Below, piece after piece: positions 1 to 6,484 of a DNA stretch of 7,530 nt. Source of the stretch: JBGPFS01 sp041483455 (GTDB lineage: Bacteria; Chloroflexota; Limnocylindria; Limnocylindrales; CSP1-4); NCBI GenBank assembly GCA_041483455.1, contig JBGPFS010000116.1:1-7530 (forward strand), in the 5' to 3' direction. Within the stretch, counting starts at the first letter, position 1. Each line of letters begins with the position of its first letter. The notes below the pieces were generated by a model. That model did not search any database, was not told where the DNA came from, and saw only the letters and a list, made by a program, of their open reading frames with translations. The position numbers and the translations under genes were made by a program.

Positions 1-984
1 GAACGCGGTCCGGCAGCCCATCGAGCAGAAGGCGTAGACCACGCCGTCGTGCTCGGCGAGATGTCGCGCGTGGGCGCGGTCGACCGTCATCCCGCACACC
101 GGATCGAGCAGGACGATGTCGTCCACGATCGGCTCGAGCGTGACGGGTGGGTGATCGCCGGCGAGGACGGCCGGGCCCGGAGCGGCGACGAACGAAGCCC
201 GTCCACGACGGACCTGAACGAGCTCCGCGAGGATCGACAGGGCGATCTCTTCCGGGGTCTCGGCGCCGAGGTCGAGCCCGGCCGGCGCCCGGAGCGCCGC
301 CAGCCGCTCCTCGGGGATCCCTGCATCGTCCCGTAGCCAGACGCGCAGGACGTTGGCCCGCGTCGGCGAAGCCACGAGCCCCACGTAGGAGACATCGCGT
401 CGGAGGGCGCTCGCGACCGCCTCCTCGTCCCAGACTCCCTGCGTGGCGACGATCACGTACGGGCTGAGCTCCGGGTCGACGCTGCCCAGCGCCGTCTCGG
501 TGGACACGCGCTCGGCGCCGGGGAAGGCCGAGGGGTCCGCGACTGGATCGAACACGCTGACGCGCCAGCCGGCCGTCGCGCCGAGCGTCGCGAGTGCCAC
601 GACGATCGGCGTCGTCCCGGCGACCCACAGTGACGGCGCGGGCAGATGCGGTTCCACGTAGATCTCCAGGCTGCCCCCCGAGTGACAGGTCATGATGAGC
701 TCGACGACTCCATCGCCGCGCCGGCCCTCCGTCGGCGCCTCTTTCGACAGGCGCAAGAGGCGAGGCTGCCCGTCGATGAGCGAACGCAGAGCCTCCCGCA
801 CGACGACGGGCTGGGCACAGCTGCCGCCGACCCAGCCCTCGATCGTGCCGTCCGGATGGACGATACCGCTCGCGCCGGGACGCGCGGAGGTCGGCCGCTG
901 GACCGCCACGACGGTGGCGACCGCGAACGTCCCGCCGCTCGCTTCGAGTTCCGCTACGCGGCGGAACAGGCTCCGTCCGGCCAT
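1..984 (-). CDS. XdhC/CoxF-like CO dehydrogenase maturation protein fused to a C-terminal YHS domain (3' end outside window)
   Basis: I translated this reading frame from the ATG at 984; it stays open for 328 codons to the window edge, so the C-terminus is missing. Residues about 5-110 match the XdhC/CoxI N-terminal domain, with WVGGSCAQP (Cys56) in place of the usual SGGCVE and TCHSGG (Cys100). Residues about 118-260 match the XdhC Rossmann domain, with VAGTTPIVVAL after a beta strand, YVGLVASPTR, and the family end motif GLDLGAETPEEIALSI. Residues 294-328 form a YHS domain: DPVCGM (Cys297), then YAFCSMGC (Cys320, Cys324), ending RTAF at the edge. XdhC-family proteins bind the molybdenum cofactor and help mature and insert it; CoxF and CoxI are the CO dehydrogenase versions. 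The start lies 4 nt after the coxL stop, so it is almost certainly co-transcribed with coxMSL. No strong Shine-Dalgarno sits next to the ATG, which suggests translational coupling. The YHS domain could bind a metal; a role in copper delivery is my inference. Confidence 0.9.
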   Translation of the reverse strand, partial: MAGRSLFRRVAELEASGGTFAVATVVAVQRPTSARPGASGIVHPDGTIEGWVGGSCAQPVVVREALRSLIDGQPRLLRLSKEAPTEGRRGDGVVELIMTCHSGGSLEIYVEPHLPAPSLWVAGTTPIVVALATLGATAGWRVSVFDPVADPSAFPGAERVSTETALGSVDPELSPYVIVATQGVWDEEAVASALRRDVSYVGLVASPTRANVLRVWLRDDAGIPEERLAALRAPAGLDLGAETPEEIALSILAELVQVRRGRASFVAAPGPAVLAGDHPPVTLEPIVDDIVLLDPVCGMTVDRAHARHLAEHDGVVYAFCSMGCRTAF

Positions 985-988
985 CGGC

Positions 989-3358
989 TCAGACCACGCC
1001 CTTGTCGTGAAGGATCCGCCACACCTTCTGAGGCGTGATCGGGATGTCGATGTTGGTCACGCCGAGGTGCGCCAGCGCATCGACGACGGCGTTGACGATC
1101 GCCGGCGGGGCGCCGACGGTCGCGGACTCGCCCACGCCCTTCGCGCCGAGCGGGTGGTGCGGTGAGGGCGTGATCGTCTTCGCCGTCTCCCAGGCCGGGG
1201 TCTCGAGCGCCGTCGGGAGCAGGTAGTCCATGAACGTCCCGGCGAGGTTGTTGCCCTGCTCGTCGTACGAGATCTCCTCGTACAGAGCCGGGGCGAGCCC
1301 CATCGTCAGGCCGCCGTGGATCTGCCCGTCCACGATCATCGGGTTGATGATGTTCCCGCAGTCGTCGACGGCCACGAAGCGGCGCACGGTCACCTGGCCG
1401 GTGCCCTTGTCGATGTCCACGACGCAGATGTAGCTGCCGAACGGGAACGTCAGGTTCGGCGGGTCGTAGTAGTCGGTCGCCTCGAGCCCCGCCTCCATCC
1501 CCTGCGGGTGGTCGGTGTAGGCGGCGAAGGCGATCTCCTTGATCGTCTTGAACCGGTCCGGGGAGCCCTTCACGCTCCATCTCCCGTTCGTCCACTCGAG
1601 GTCGTCCGGGCTCGCCTCGAGGAGGTGGGCGGCCAGGTGCCGGGCCTTCTCGCGGATCTTCCGGGCGGCGATCGCGGTGGCGGCGCCGGCCGTCGGCGTG
1701 GAGCGCGACGCATAGGTGCCGAGGCCGTAGGGCGCCGTGTCGGTGTCGCCCTCCTCGACCTTGACTTGCGAGGCCGGGATCCCGAGCTCCTCGGCGACGA
1801 TCTGCGCGAACGTCGTCTCGTGACCCTGGCCCTGGCTCTGGACCCCGAGGCGGACGATCGCCGAGCCGGTCGGGTGGACCCGGATCTCGGCCGAGTCGAA
1901 CATCTTGATCCCGATGATGTCGAAGTCGTGGGACGGACCCGCCCCGACGATCTCGGTGAACGAGCTGATGCCGATCCCCATGAGCTCGCCGCGGGCGCGC
2001 TTCTCGGCCTGCTCCTTGCGGAGCGCGTCGTAGCCGATGAGATCCATCGCCTTGCGCAGGGCGGTGTGGTAGTCGCCGGAGTCGTAGTCCCAGCCGGTCG
2101 GGGTGTGGTACGGGAACTGGTCCTTCCGGATGAAGTTCTTCATCCGGATCTCCGCCGGGTCCATCCCGATCGTGCGGGCCGCCTCGTCCACCAGCCGCTC
2201 GATCGTGTGCACCGCCTCGGTGACCCGGAACGAGCAGCGATACGCGACACCGCCGGGCGGCTTGTTGGTATAGGCCGCATCGACTTCGACGAACGCCGCG
2301 GGCATGTCGTAGGAGCCGGTGATGACGTTGAAAAGGCCGGCCGGGTACTTGGATGGATCCGCCGCGGCATCGCTGTAGCCGTGGTCGGCGAGCGTCTTCA
2401 CGCGCAGGCCGGTCATGGTCCCGTCGTTCATGAGGCCGAGTTCCGCGTGGACGTGGTAGTCGCGCGCGAACGAGTCGGCCTGGAGATTCTCGGAGCGGTC
2501 TTCGATCCACTTGACCGGCCGCCCCAGCGTGAGGGACGCGACGATCGCGATCACGTAGCCCGGGTAGACGGGGACCTTGCCGCCGAACCCGCCGCCGATG
2601 TCGTGGGTCTTCACCCGGATCTGCGCCTCGGGGATGCCCGAGACGAGGCTGATCACCGTCCGGTAGACGTGCGGCGCCTGGCTCGTGACGTGGAAGTCGA
2701 GGTGGCCTCGGACCGGGTCCCAGTCCGCGATGCAGCCGCACGTCTCGATGGAAGCGACGTGGATCCGCGGGATGTACACGTCGATAGGGACGACCCTGTC
2801 GGAGGCGGCGAGGGCCGCGTCGGCGGCGGCCTTGTCGCCCGACTCCCAGTGCCAGATATGGTTGTTCGCCTTGTCCGGGCCACGGTCGGGCCGGAGGACC
2901 GGCGCGTCCGGCTCGAGGGACTTGAACGGGTCGACGACCACCGTCAGCGGCTCGTATTCGACCACGACCGCCTGGATGGCGTCAGCCGCCTGATAGCGGG
3001 TCGTGGCGATGACCGCCGCGACCTCCTGCGCCTGGTACATGACCTCATCGACCGGCAGCACCATCTGCTTGTCGCCGGCGAGGGTCGGCATCCAGTGCAG
3101 CCCGGCTTTCTCCAGGTCCTTGCCGGTGATCACGGCGAGGACGCCCGGCATCTTGAGTGCCTCCGACGCGTCGATCGAGACGATCTTCGCGTGAGCGTAC
3201 GGGCTCCGGACGATGTCCATCCAGACCATGTTGGGCAGGCTGACATCCTCGATGTACTCGCCCTGTCCGCGGATGAAGCGGGGATCCTCCCGGCGCTTCA
3301 TCGAGTGACCCATGCCCGCGACCTCGGGGGTCGTCGTGGGCGCCTGTGCCTCCGTCAT
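989..3358 (-). CDS. coxL: Aerobic carbon monoxide dehydrogenase, large (Mo/Cu) subunit, form I
   Basis: This 789-residue protein is the catalytic subunit that oxidises CO with water to CO2 at a Mo-S-Cu centre carrying molybdopterin cytosine dinucleotide. Its length is close to the roughly 800 residues usual for CoxL. It belongs to the xanthine oxidase family: an N-terminal a/b hammerhead domain (about 20-140, beginning RREDPRFIRGQGEY) is followed by two cofactor-binding domains. Visible motifs are GGGFGGK (255-261), the active-site loop VAYRCSFR with Cys375, QSQGQGHE (507-514) and GVGES with the conserved catalytic Glu744. AYxCSFR is the form I signature, and its Cys is the copper ligand in Oligotropha CoxL; form II enzymes carry AYRGAGR instead. 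The start at 3358 is supported by GGAGGAG six nucleotides upstream; Met16 is a weaker alternative. It follows coxS by 18 nt and precedes the XdhC-YHS gene by 4 nt. No frameshift or missing key residue was seen, so the enzyme looks functional. Confidence 0.97.
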   Translation of the reverse strand: MTEAQAPTTTPEVAGMGHSMKRREDPRFIRGQGEYIEDVSLPNMVWMDIVRSPYAHAKIVSIDASEALKMPGVLAVITGKDLEKAGLHWMPTLAGDKQMVLPVDEVMYQAQEVAAVIATTRYQAADAIQAVVVEYEPLTVVVDPFKSLEPDAPVLRPDRGPDKANNHIWHWESGDKAAADAALAASDRVVPIDVYIPRIHVASIETCGCIADWDPVRGHLDFHVTSQAPHVYRTVISLVSGIPEAQIRVKTHDIGGGFGGKVPVYPGYVIAIVASLTLGRPVKWIEDRSENLQADSFARDYHVHAELGLMNDGTMTGLRVKTLADHGYSDAAADPSKYPAGLFNVITGSYDMPAAFVEVDAAYTNKPPGGVAYRCSFRVTEAVHTIERLVDEAARTIGMDPAEIRMKNFIRKDQFPYHTPTGWDYDSGDYHTALRKAMDLIGYDALRKEQAEKRARGELMGIGISSFTEIVGAGPSHDFDIIGIKMFDSAEIRVHPTGSAIVRLGVQSQGQGHETTFAQIVAEELGIPASQVKVEEGDTDTAPYGLGTYASRSTPTAGAATAIAARKIREKARHLAAHLLEASPDDLEWTNGRWSVKGSPDRFKTIKEIAFAAYTDHPQGMEAGLEATDYYDPPNLTFPFGSYICVVDIDKGTGQVTVRRFVAVDDCGNIINPMIVDGQIHGGLTMGLAPALYEEISYDEQGNNLAGTFMDYLLPTALETPAWETAKTITPSPHHPLGAKGVGESATVGAPPAIVNAVVDALAHLGVTNIDIPITPQKVWRILHDKGVV

Positions 3359-3364
3359 CGTGGT

Positions 3365-3371
3365 CTCCTCC
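3365..3371 (-). promoter_or_regulatory. Shine-Dalgarno of coxL
   Basis: GGAGGAG on the minus strand ends six nucleotides before the ATG at 3358. It lies in the 18-nt gap after the coxS stop and supports this start over the internal Met16. Confidence 0.85.
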
Positions 3372-3376
3372 GGGGC

Positions 3377-3883
3377 TCAGGCGCTGGCCACGCCGGATGC
3401 CTCGGGCGTCTCCGCTCGAAGCTCCGTGGCCGCCTGCTGGATCGCCTTGACGATGTTCACGTACCCGGTGCAGCGACAGAGGTTGCCCGCGATCCCCTCG
3501 CGGATCTCGTGGTCGGTCGGGTCCGGGTTACGACCCAGGAGCCAGGCCGCTTCCATGATCATCCCCGGGGTGCAGAAGCCGCACTGGAGACCGTGCTGGT
3601 CCCAGAACGCCTGCTGCAGCGGATGCAGCTTGCCGCTCTGCTCCATGCCCTCGATCGTCGCGATCGTGGCGCCGTCGGCCTGGACGGCGAGCATGGTGCA
3701 CGACTTCGCGCTCTCACCGTTGACATGGACCGTGCACGCGCCGCAGTTGCTGGTGTCGCACCCGGTGTGGGTCCCGGTGAGGCCGAACACATCTCGGATG
3801 AGGTGGACGAGGAGAAGGCGTGGCTCGACGTCGGCCTCGCGGACCGCGCCGTTGATCGTCATCTTCACGTGCTGCGTGGTCAT
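3377..3883 (-). CDS. coxS: Aerobic carbon monoxide dehydrogenase, small [2Fe-2S] subunit
   Basis: This 168-residue protein carries the two [2Fe-2S] clusters that move electrons from the Mo/Cu site in CoxL to FAD in CoxM. The N-terminal plant-ferredoxin-like domain has Cys42, Cys47, Cys50 and Cys62 in GCDTSNCGAC...SC. The C-terminal all-helical domain has Cys101 and Cys104 (QCGFCTPGM) and Cys136 and Cys138 (NLCRCTGY). All eight cluster ligands are present, and the length is normal for CoxS (about 160-170). The frame is open upstream to a Met codon at 3928, but that extension would overlap coxM. The ATG at 3883 begins MTTQHVKMTING, the usual family N-terminus, and has AGGAG seven nucleotides upstream, so I chose it. 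The gap to the coxM stop is 13 nt and to coxL 18 nt, fitting one M-S-L transcription unit. Confidence 0.97.
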   Translation of the reverse strand: MTTQHVKMTINGAVREADVEPRLLLVHLIRDVFGLTGTHTGCDTSNCGACTVHVNGESAKSCTMLAVQADGATIATIEGMEQSGKLHPLQQAFWDQHGLQCGFCTPGMIMEAAWLLGRNPDPTDHEIREGIAGNLCRCTGYVNIVKAIQQAATELRAETPEASGVASA

Positions 3884-3890
3884 CGCTCGA

Positions 3891-3897
3891 CTCCTCT
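3891..3897 (-). promoter_or_regulatory. Shine-Dalgarno of coxS
   Basis: AGAGGAG on the minus strand overlaps the first base of the coxM stop codon and ends seven nucleotides before the ATG at 3883. It decides the coxS start in favour of 3883 rather than 3928. Confidence 0.85.
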
Positions 3898-4772
3898 CAG
3901 GCCGCGCCGTGCGCCCGGGACGCGGCAAGGCGGAGTGCCCGTGCCGTGATCTCGCGGACCATCGCCAGCTTGTAGTCGGCCGGTCCGTGACTGTCGGCCG
4001 CGGGCCGGGCCTGAGCGGCCGCAGCCGCCGCAGCCTCGCGGATCTTCTCGTCGGTCGGGCGCGCGCCGACCATCGCCGCCTCCGCCTCGGTCGCCGCGAA
4101 CGGCGCGTCCGCGACCGCGGTGAGGCCGATCCCGGCTGACGTGACTAGGCCGTCGTCGCCGAGCGTGAGCACGGCGGCCACGCCGACCGTGGCGAAGTCG
4201 CCCGCCCTCCGCTCGAGCTTCACGTACGCCGACCCGGTCTGCGACGCCGGGCGAGGGATCCGCACCTCGGTCAGGATCTCGGTCGGCTCGATCGCCGTGA
4301 CGAACGTGTCCACGAAGAAGCCGCGGGCCGGCAGCACCCGCTCCCCGCCGGTGCTGCGGCAGACGAACGACCCGCGCAGCGCGAGGAGCACGGCCGGCCA
4401 GTCCGAGCCCGGGTCCGCGTGGGCGCACGAGCCACCGATCGTCCCCCAGTTCCGCACCTGTGGGTCGCCGATCCCACCCGCTGCGTCGCGGACGATCGGA
4501 TGATCTGCGGCGAGGCCGTCGTGCTCATTCAGACGGCGGTGGGTCACCCGTCCACCGATCCGCCATTCGTCCCCAACCCGGTCGATGCCGTCGAGGCCCG
4601 AGACATCCCGGAGATCCACGAGCAGTGCCGGCTGGGCCAGCCGGAGCTTGATCAGGGGCAGGAGGCTGTAGCCGCCCGAGAGCAGCTTCGCATCCCCCTC
4701 ACGATCCTTCAGGACGCGGAGTGTCTCGTCCAGGGAACCCGGGCGGACGTACTCGAACTGGCTGGGGATCAT
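3897..4772 (-). CDS. coxM: Aerobic carbon monoxide dehydrogenase, medium (FAD-binding) subunit
   Basis: This 291-residue flavoprotein accepts electrons from the CoxS clusters and passes them toward the respiratory chain. It has the two FAD pyrophosphate-binding motifs of the family at the expected positions: SGGYS (32-36, within LLSGGYSLLPLIKLRLA) and TIGGS (111-115, followed by CAHADPGSDWPA). The C-terminal CO dehydrogenase flavoprotein domain begins around residue 175, with the typical KLERRAGDFATVGVAA segment. The length matches known CoxM proteins (about 285-290). The ATG at 4772 is preceded by AGGAGGG ten nucleotides upstream. It is the first gene after a 247-bp intergenic gap, so transcription of coxMSL probably begins just upstream. 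The first FAD motif has Tyr35 where Oligotropha CoxM has His (AGGHS); this is probably a tolerated variation. The C-terminal third is alanine-rich. Confidence 0.96.
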   Translation of the reverse strand: MIPSQFEYVRPGSLDETLRVLKDREGDAKLLSGGYSLLPLIKLRLAQPALLVDLRDVSGLDGIDRVGDEWRIGGRVTHRRLNEHDGLAADHPIVRDAAGGIGDPQVRNWGTIGGSCAHADPGSDWPAVLLALRGSFVCRSTGGERVLPARGFFVDTFVTAIEPTEILTEVRIPRPASQTGSAYVKLERRAGDFATVGVAAVLTLGDDGLVTSAGIGLTAVADAPFAATEAEAAMVGARPTDEKIREAAAAAAAQARPAADSHGPADYKLAMVREITARALRLAASRAHGAA

Positions 4773-4782
4773 GCGCTGCCGG

Positions 4783-4789
4783 CCCTCCT
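4783..4789 (-). promoter_or_regulatory. Shine-Dalgarno of coxM
   Basis: AGGAGGG on the minus strand ends ten nucleotides before the ATG at 4772. It is a strong match to the anti-Shine-Dalgarno sequence and supports this start. Confidence 0.75.
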
Positions 4790-4901
4790 AGCCGCTGAGA
4801 CCCGGGGTCGATCACCGGCAGGCGAGCTTTCGAGCAGCGCCCGTCGACGGCCTGGACAGGGTCGTCTACTGGGAACACATCGGTTGCGAGCGGCGGCCCC
4901 G

Positions 4902-4931
4902 AGTATCCGCTGGGGATCATCGGAGCGTCAA
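4902..4931 (-). promoter_or_regulatory. Candidate sigma70-type promoter for the coxMSL operon
   Basis: On the minus strand TTGACG (4931-4926, five of six bases matching the -35 consensus) is followed after 18 nt by GATACT (4907-4902, four of six bases matching the -10 consensus). Transcription would start near 4895, leaving a leader of about 120 nt before coxM. The pair sits in the only sizeable gap in the locus and is relatively AT-rich for this DNA. The match is by eye; no transcript data support it. Confidence 0.45.
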
Positions 4932-4960
4932 CAGGTTTCTTGCCCGCTGGACCGGGCGGC

Positions 4961-4994
4961 GAGCCAACGCGAGCCACGCGAGCCACGCGAGCCC
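4961..4994. repeat. Short direct repeats upstream of the candidate cox promoter
   Basis: On the plus strand three consecutive units begin at 4961 (GAGCCAACGC), 4971 (GAGCCACGC) and 4980 (GAGCCACGC), with a partial fourth (GAGCCC) from 4989. The period of 9-10 bp is close to one helical turn, and the array ends about 30 bp upstream of the candidate -35 box. It could be an array of regulator half-sites or simple slippage in GC-rich DNA; the sequence alone does not decide. Confidence 0.6.
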
Positions 4995-5007
4995 GGCCGC
5001 CCCGGGC
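4991..5007 (-). other. Small GC hairpin after the methyltransferase gene
   Basis: GCCCGG (4991-4996) and CCGGGC (5002-5007) form a perfect 6-bp inverted repeat with a 5-nt loop, starting 12 nt past the methyltransferase stop. No run of T follows on the minus strand, so it is not a standard intrinsic terminator. It may slow or partly terminate transcription from the upstream genes, or be chance in GC-rich sequence. Confidence 0.3.
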
Positions 5008-5019
5008 CAAGGTTCGCCG

Positions 5020-5898
5020 TCAGAGGTGCCAGGTCGCGAGGCCGAGGGCGGGGGTCGGCTGGCCGCGGAGGCGCCAGCCGCCGTCCGGCTCCTTCTCGGC
5101 GAGGTCATGGAGGACGGCCTCGAAGGCGGCGCGCTTCGGGCCATCGGGGGCGATCCACAGCTGGCGCAGCAGGAACGCCCGGAGGTCGTCGAGGTCCACG
5201 AACCGGCGCGGTTCGCGGGCGAGCATCCGGACCTCCGGGTCCCGACCGCGGGCACGGACGAGCGGGACGAGCTCGTTGAGCGCGGGCAGCGGGATCCGCT
5301 CCTCATCGTGGACGATCGGCCAGGCCGGGTTCGCCAGGGACGACGGCTGGCGGTCCATCAGCAGCGCGACGACGCGGCGACGGGCGGCACGCTCGAGCGC
5401 GTCCAGGAACGGGACGATCGCCTCGACGTCGTAGCTCACGTGGGCGATCAGCACGACGTCCGCGCCCGGGAGTGGCCCGACCGCGGCGACCGTCGCCGGA
5501 TCGTCCGGCGGCCACCGTCCCTGGATCGTTCGGACGTTCGAGATCCCGTGCGCGACGGCGGCGTCGGCAAGAGCGCCGAGCATCGCCACGGACGGGTCGA
5601 GCGCGATCACCTCGCGGACGCGGCGGGCGAGCGGCAGCGCGTAGCGGCCAGCTCCGGCGCCGACGTCGAGCCACGTGTCGTCCGGCTCGGCGAGCCCGAG
5701 GAGGGCCTCAAGGGCGGGCTCCGGGTCGCGGCCCGGGTCGGCCACGAACGTCTTCGTCACCGGGGCGTAGAAGTCGCTCGTGTCCGGGACCTCGCGGATC
5801 CGGTCCACCTGCTCGCGGTTGGCCCGGACCTGGGCGGCCCAGACGGCCGCCAGGCGAGCAGCCTCGACCGGGTCGGCGCCGGCCGCGCGCTCAGGCAT
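5020..5898 (-). CDS. Class I SAM-dependent methyltransferase of unknown substrate
   Basis: This 292-residue protein is predicted to be a soluble S-adenosylmethionine-dependent methyltransferase. The SAM-binding motif I is LDVGAGAGRYALPLA (77-91). The acidic residue at the end of strand beta2 is Asp101 in VIALDPS. A later strand, ADVVLIAHVSYDV (146-158), fits motif IV. The N-terminal helical segment (about 1-70, with REQVDRIREVPDTSDFYAP) and the C-terminal part (about 190-292) do not point to a specific substrate. The ATG at 5898 overlaps the nucleotidyltransferase stop by 8 nt (ATGCCTGA), so translation is probably coupled. An in-frame extension to 6036 lies over the upstream gene, and its residues look like antisense of coding DNA, so I rejected it. 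The placement suggests a link to molybdenum cofactor or CO dehydrogenase maturation, but methylation is not an established step in that pathway. Family confident, function unknown. Confidence 0.85.
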   Translation of the reverse strand: MPERAAGADPVEAARLAAVWAAQVRANREQVDRIREVPDTSDFYAPVTKTFVADPGRDPEPALEALLGLAEPDDTWLDVGAGAGRYALPLARRVREVIALDPSVAMLGALADAAVAHGISNVRTIQGRWPPDDPATVAAVGPLPGADVVLIAHVSYDVEAIVPFLDALERAARRRVVALLMDRQPSSLANPAWPIVHDEERIPLPALNELVPLVRARGRDPEVRMLAREPRRFVDLDDLRAFLLRQLWIAPDGPKRAAFEAVLHDLAEKEPDGGWRLRGQPTPALGLATWHL

Positions 5899-6484
5899 CG
5901 TGGGTCGTGAGGGCGGCCAGGTCGCCTGGCGTGTCGACGTCGGGGATGGCCCCCGTGACGGCGACCTCGGTGACGAGTTCGGGGCGGGAAGCGAGGAGGG
6001 GTCCGAGCCCGCGGTCGCCCTCGAGTGAAGCGGCAAGGGCCCAGGCGGCCCGCCGGACGAGCACCGGGTTCGGCGCGGGATCCGACGCGTAGCGCGGCCT
6101 GAGGATCGGGCTCGCGTTGCCGGCAGCCGCGTCGAGGACCGCCGTCACGACGTCGGGACGAAGACCCGGCTGGTCCCCGAGGACGACGAGGACGGCTTCG
6201 GTCGTCCGGTCCTCCGCCGCTGCTTCCAACCCGACGCGGAGGGAGCTCGCGAGCCCGTCCTCGGGTCGCGGGTTCGCGACCCGACGCTCCGCACGCCAGG
6301 CGACTGCCGCCTCGATCCGCGCCGCATCGCGGCCAAGGACGACGATCACCGCGTCGACCGACGAGGCGGCCAGCGCGTCGAGGACGTGCTGGAGGATGGG
6401 CCGGTCCTCGAGCGGCGCGATCAGCTTGGGTGAACCGAACCGGCTGCTCGTCCCAGCGGCGAGGACGACGGCGACGACCCTCAC
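5891..6484 (-). CDS. MobA/MocA-like molybdopterin nucleotidyltransferase
   Basis: This 197-residue protein belongs to the MobA-like NTP transferase family. It opens with VVLAAGTSSRFGSPK (6-20), the nucleotide-binding loop with the conserved Lys20, followed by NPRPEDGLASSLRVGL (71-86) and GDQPGL (103-108), whose Asp104 should help bind the metal-nucleotide. LAAG, rather than the LAGG of GTP-using MobA, is the pattern of CTP-using MocA. CO dehydrogenase uses molybdopterin cytosine dinucleotide, so transfer of CMP from CTP to molybdopterin is the likely reaction. No ATG lies at a sensible position. The GTG at 6484 forms a GTGA overlap with the stop of the upstream xdhC-like gene and gives a normal family length. 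The frame stays open far upstream, but that region lies under the xdhC-like gene and is not coding. Specificity for CTP and the name mocA are inferred from motif and context, so I give no symbol. Confidence 0.88.
   Translation of the reverse strand: MRVVAVVLAAGTSSRFGSPKLIAPLEDRPILQHVLDALAASSVDAVIVVLGRDAARIEAAVAWRAERRVANPRPEDGLASSLRVGLEAAAEDRTTEAVLVVLGDQPGLRPDVVTAVLDAAAGNASPILRPRYASDPAPNPVLVRRAAWALAASLEGDRGLGPLLASRPELVTEVAVTGAIPDVDTPGDLAALTTHDA

Noticed and set aside
954..2741. Long minus-strand open frame (595 codons) overlapping coxL in another frame
   Set aside because: Its composition is Arg/Pro/Gly-rich without motifs, while the coxL frame has all catalytic motifs. It is an out-of-frame shadow.
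3884..3928. 15-residue N-terminal extension of CoxS
   Set aside because: It would overlap coxM, and the ATG at 3883 has a well-spaced Shine-Dalgarno and the usual family N-terminus.
1316..3949. Very long plus-strand open frame (877 codons) opposite coxL and coxS
   Set aside because: It lies antisense to two clearly conserved genes, is dominated by Arg, Asp, Val, Gly and Leu, and shows no family motif. It is a shadow of GC-rich codon use.
4799..4809. 11-bp palindrome GACCCGGGGTC just upstream of the coxM ribosome-binding site
   Set aside because: The arms are only 5 bp, and such palindromes are expected by chance in DNA this GC-rich; no second copy was seen.
4699..5010. Possible 103-residue gene in the intergenic gap, minus strand
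   Set aside because: Its start falls in the direct repeats (giving a repetitive RVARVARV stretch), it runs into coxM in another frame, and it has no recognisable motif or ribosome-binding site.
5899..6036. 46-residue N-terminal extension of the methyltransferase
   Set aside because: It lies over conserved nucleotidyltransferase coding sequence, is Ser/Pro/Arg-rich and unlike the family; the ATG at 5898 fits the coupled stop-start.
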